Source: Diplonema papillatum
Lineage: Eukaryota; Euglenozoa; Diplonemea; Diplonemida; Diplonemidae
Direction of reading: 5' to 3'
Length of the DNA stretch: 64,000 nt
NCBI GenBank assembly: GCA_030068145.1
Contig: JAPJBO010000899.1
Coordinates: forward strand, 28,866 to 92,865
Made by a program: the position numbers and the translations under genes. This document shows, piece by piece, positions 61,854 to 64,000 of the stretch. Below the pieces are notes generated by a model. It was given only the letters and a program-made list of their open reading frames with translations, did no database searches and was not told where the DNA came from. Numbering within the stretch: position 1 is the first letter of the stretch; each line of letters opens with the position of its first letter.

Positions 61854-62957
61854 AGTTCGGGGAACAGCAAAGTTCGGGCGAAGCTAAGTTCGGGCAATGC
61901 TAAGTTCTGGTGAAGCAAAGTTCGGGTGAAGCTAAGTTCGGGCGAAACAAAGTTCGGGCGAAGCAAAGTTCGGGCGAAGCTAAGTTCGGGTGAGCAAAGT
62001 TCTGGTGAAGCAAAGTTCGGGCGAAGGTGAAGCTAAGTTCGGGCGAAACAAAGTCCGGGCGAAGCTAAGTTCTGGGTGAAGCAAAGTTCGGACGTTCTGG
62101 TGAAGCTAAGATCGGGCGAAACAAAGTTCGGCGAAGCTTAGTTCGGGTGAAGCAAAGTTCGGGCGAAGCTAAGTTCGGGTGAAGCAAAGTTCTGGTGAAG
62201 CTAAGTTCGGGCGAAACAAAGTTCGGGCGAAACAAAGTTCGGGCGAAGCAAAGTTCTGGGCGAAGCTAAGTTCGGATGAAGCAAAGTTCTGGTGAAGCAA
62301 AGTTCGGGCGAAACAAAGTTCTGGGGGAAGCAAAGTTCGGGCGAAGCAAAGTTCGGGCGAAGCTAAGTTCTGGTGAAGCAAAGTTCGGGCGAAGCAAAGT
62401 TCGGGTCAAGCTAAGTTCGGGCGAAACAAAGTGCGGGCGAAGCTAAGTTCTGGGGGAAGCAAAGTTCGGATGAAGCAAAGTTCTGGTGAAGCAAAGTTCG
62501 GGCGAAACAAAGTTCTGGGGGAAGCAAAGTTCGGGCGAAGCAAAGTTCGGGCGAAGCTAAGTTCTGGTGAAGCAAAGTTCGGGCGAAGCAAAGTTCGGGT
62601 CAAGCTAAGTTCGGGCGAAACAAAGTCCGGGCGAAGCTAAGTTCTGGGGGAAGCAAAGTTCGGGTGAAGCAAAGTTCTGGTGAAGCTAAGATCGGGCGCG
62701 GGTGAAGCAAAGTTCTGGTGAAGCAAAGTTCGGGCGAAGCAAAGTTCGGGTCAAGCTAAGTTCGGGCGAAACAAAGTCCGGGCGAAGCTAAGTTCTGGGG
62801 GAAGCAAAGTTCGGGTGAAGCAAAGTTCTGGTGAAGCTAAGATCGGGCGAAACAAAGTTCGGGCGAAGCTAAGTTCGGGTGAAGCTAAGTTCGGGTGAAG
62901 CAAAGTTCTGGTGAAGCAAAGTTCGGGCGAAGTTCGGGTGAAGCAAAGTTCTGGTGA
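61853..62957. repeat. Minisatellite of 15-16 bp aagttcgggcgaagc units
   Basis: About 1.1 kb of head-to-tail units: aagttcgggcgaagc, aagttctggtgaagc, aagttcgggcgaaac, with some deletions and higher-order patterns (for example 62440-62600 resembles 62640-62840). Open frames through it are repeat translation only. Confidence 0.95.
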
Positions 62958-63235
62958 ACATTGCATGTTCATAGGACCTCCAGTCTCGAAAAATTCTCAA
63001 AAATTTCAAACCGAAAAAAACACTTCGCGCGGGGATCGAACCGCGGACCTGGGGGTCCGGAGACCGTCGCACTGTTGAAGTGGACCATACAAGCATGAAA
63101 TCCGAAAAACGGAAAAAGCCAGCTCCGCGCTATTATCTAGTTCAAAAACAATACATTTTTAAAAGTGGGGTTGGCTCGAATAGAGGCTATTCACATTGCA
63201 TGTTCATAGGACCTCCAGTCTCGAAAAATTGGCCA
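62958..63235. repeat. Direct repeat cattgcatgttcatagg flanking a tRNA-like segment
   Basis: 62958-62994 and 63196-63230 share cattgcatgttcataggacc and tccagtctcgaaaaatt. The second copy is preceded by ggctcgaatagaggctattc, as in the inverted match at 10396-10455. Confidence 0.85.
63028..63095 (-). ncRNA. tRNA-like sequence with B box (probably tRNA-derived or degenerate)
   Basis: On the minus strand a B-box-like ggttcgatccc follows ccgcggac-type sequence and is followed by ccgcgcgaagtg, which can pair with cacttc 5' of it; a T run follows. The anticodon and D arms do not fold well by eye, and the T stem is mispaired, so a functional tRNA is doubtful. A tRNA pseudogene or tRNA-derived SINE head is more likely. 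Confidence 0.35.
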
Positions 63236-63284
63236 TTTCTAAAAAGACACAAGGTTTTGGCGGCGGTCCCGATAACGTCGCATG

Positions 63285-63562
63285 AGACCTTATCGGTACC
63301 TCTTTTGCCCATTTCTGGGTTGCGACCTTATCGGTACCTTTTGGGGGTTGCGACCTTATCGGTACCTTTTTGAGGTGCGACCTTATCGGTACCTTTTTGG
63401 GGTTGCGACCTTATCGGTACCTCTTTTGGAGGTTGCGACGTTATCGGTACCTCTTTTGGAGGTTGCGACCTTATCGGTACCTCTTTTGGAGGTTGCGACC
63501 TTATCGGTACCTTTTTTGGAGGTTGCGACCTTATCGGTACCTTTTTGGGGTTGCGACCTTAT
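63285..63562. repeat. Minisatellite of 26-30 bp gcgaccttatcggtacc units
   Basis: About nine units of gttgcgaccttatcggtacc plus tttttgg or tcttttggag. Two MITEs are inserted at its right side. Confidence 0.95.
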
Positions 63563-63774
63563 CATGCAGGGTCAAACCCTTGTGTCTTTTTAAAACGCTC
63601 CCGCGGGGCCGATGGAGCCCTAAAAATTTTTTCGGAAAAAAAAGATTTTGCTCAACTTCCTCAAAAATTGCTGCAGAGTTTGTTCCAAACTTTTAAAATT
63701 CAAAAAACCCATTTTTTTTTCCGGAATTTTTTTTTGGCCATTTCCAAAAAGACACAAGGTTTTGACCCTGCATG
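63563..63774. mobile_element. MITE, catgcagggtc family, copy 5 (TSD TTAT)
   Basis: 212 bases, flanked by ttat (63559-63562 and 63775-63778). It is inserted in the ccttatcggtacc minisatellite unit, whose empty form occurs many times just upstream. Confidence 0.93.
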
Positions 63775-63784
63775 TTATCGGTAC

Positions 63785-63996
63785 CATGCAGGGTCAAAAC
63801 CTTGTGTCTTTTTAAAACGCTCGCGCGGGGCCGATGGAGCCCTAAAAAAAATTTTGGAAAAAAAAAAATTTGCTCAACTTCCTCAAAAATTGCTGCAGAG
63901 TTTGTTCCAAACTTTTAAAATTCAAAAAACCCATTTTTTTTCGAGAATTTTTTTTTTGGCCATTTTCAAAAAGACACAAGGTTTTGACCCTGCATG
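63785..63996. mobile_element. MITE, catgcagggtc family, copy 6 (TSD GTAC/GTAT)
   Basis: 212 bases, preceded by gtac (63781-63784) and followed by gtat at the window end (63997-64000). It lies only ten bases beyond copy 5, within the same minisatellite unit. Confidence 0.9.
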
Positions 63997-64000
63997 GTAT

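Noticed and set aside
61853-62957. Open frames with repeated NFASPELCFARTL-like peptides
   Set aside because: Translation of the 15-16 bp minisatellite; indels between units show no frame preservation.
63028-63095. Functional tRNA gene
   Set aside because: B box is good, but the T stem is mispaired and the anticodon arm does not form; listed only as tRNA-like.

Overview
This is nuclear DNA from a microbial eukaryote (protist or alga), repeat-rich and gene-poor. Canonical GT-AG introns interrupt several conserved eukaryotic genes. All three stop codons end plausible proteins, so the standard code fits. I cannot name the lineage. A SCAR/WAVE-complex subunit (NAP1/NCKAP1), an Sm ring protein, a snoRNP assembly factor and a cold-shock/CCCH protein are broadly eukaryotic. 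A fused 2-keto-3-deoxygalactonate kinase/aldolase ending in a peroxisomal targeting tripeptide is more distinctive.

Every gene I can support outside mobile elements lies on the minus strand. From low to high coordinates: a basic disordered protein (2.9-3.4 kb), a CCCH zinc-finger protein (10.7-11.5 kb), the spliceosomal protein SmF in three exons (14.5-19.9 kb), a small C2HC (UBZ-like) zinc-finger protein (21.9-22.2 kb), the DgoK-DgoA fusion (22.8-24.7 kb), a cold-shock plus three-CCCH protein (26.0-28.5 kb), the last two exons of an unrecognised gene (36.8-37.2 kb), BCD1/ZNHIT6 (39.4-40.4 kb, 3' exons not found), an unrecognised proline/glutamine-rich protein (41.9-43.2 kb), NAP1/NCKAP1 in two exons (51.7-56.4 kb) and a hypothetical basic protein (56.8-57.5 kb). 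Much of this set concerns RNA: splicing, snoRNP assembly and CCCH RNA-binding proteins. I see no operon-like functional grouping.

The rest is repeats. 0-10 kb holds dispersed and tandem repeats, small inverted-repeat elements and homopolymer tracts. SmF intron 1 holds about 17 units of a roughly 170-bp satellite plus a second array. 29-39 kb holds a large inverted-repeat element with decayed transposon-type ORFs, a 1127-bp duplication and a 113-bp array. 44-50 kb has further inverted-repeat elements, one carrying a frameshifted gene fragment, and long perfect hairpins. 57-64 kb is a satellite field seeded with copies of a 211-214 bp inverted-repeat element whose target-site duplications can be read directly, including one copy nested in another.

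The coordinates of split genes come from reading-frame and splice-phase agreement by eye, not from alignment or RNA data.
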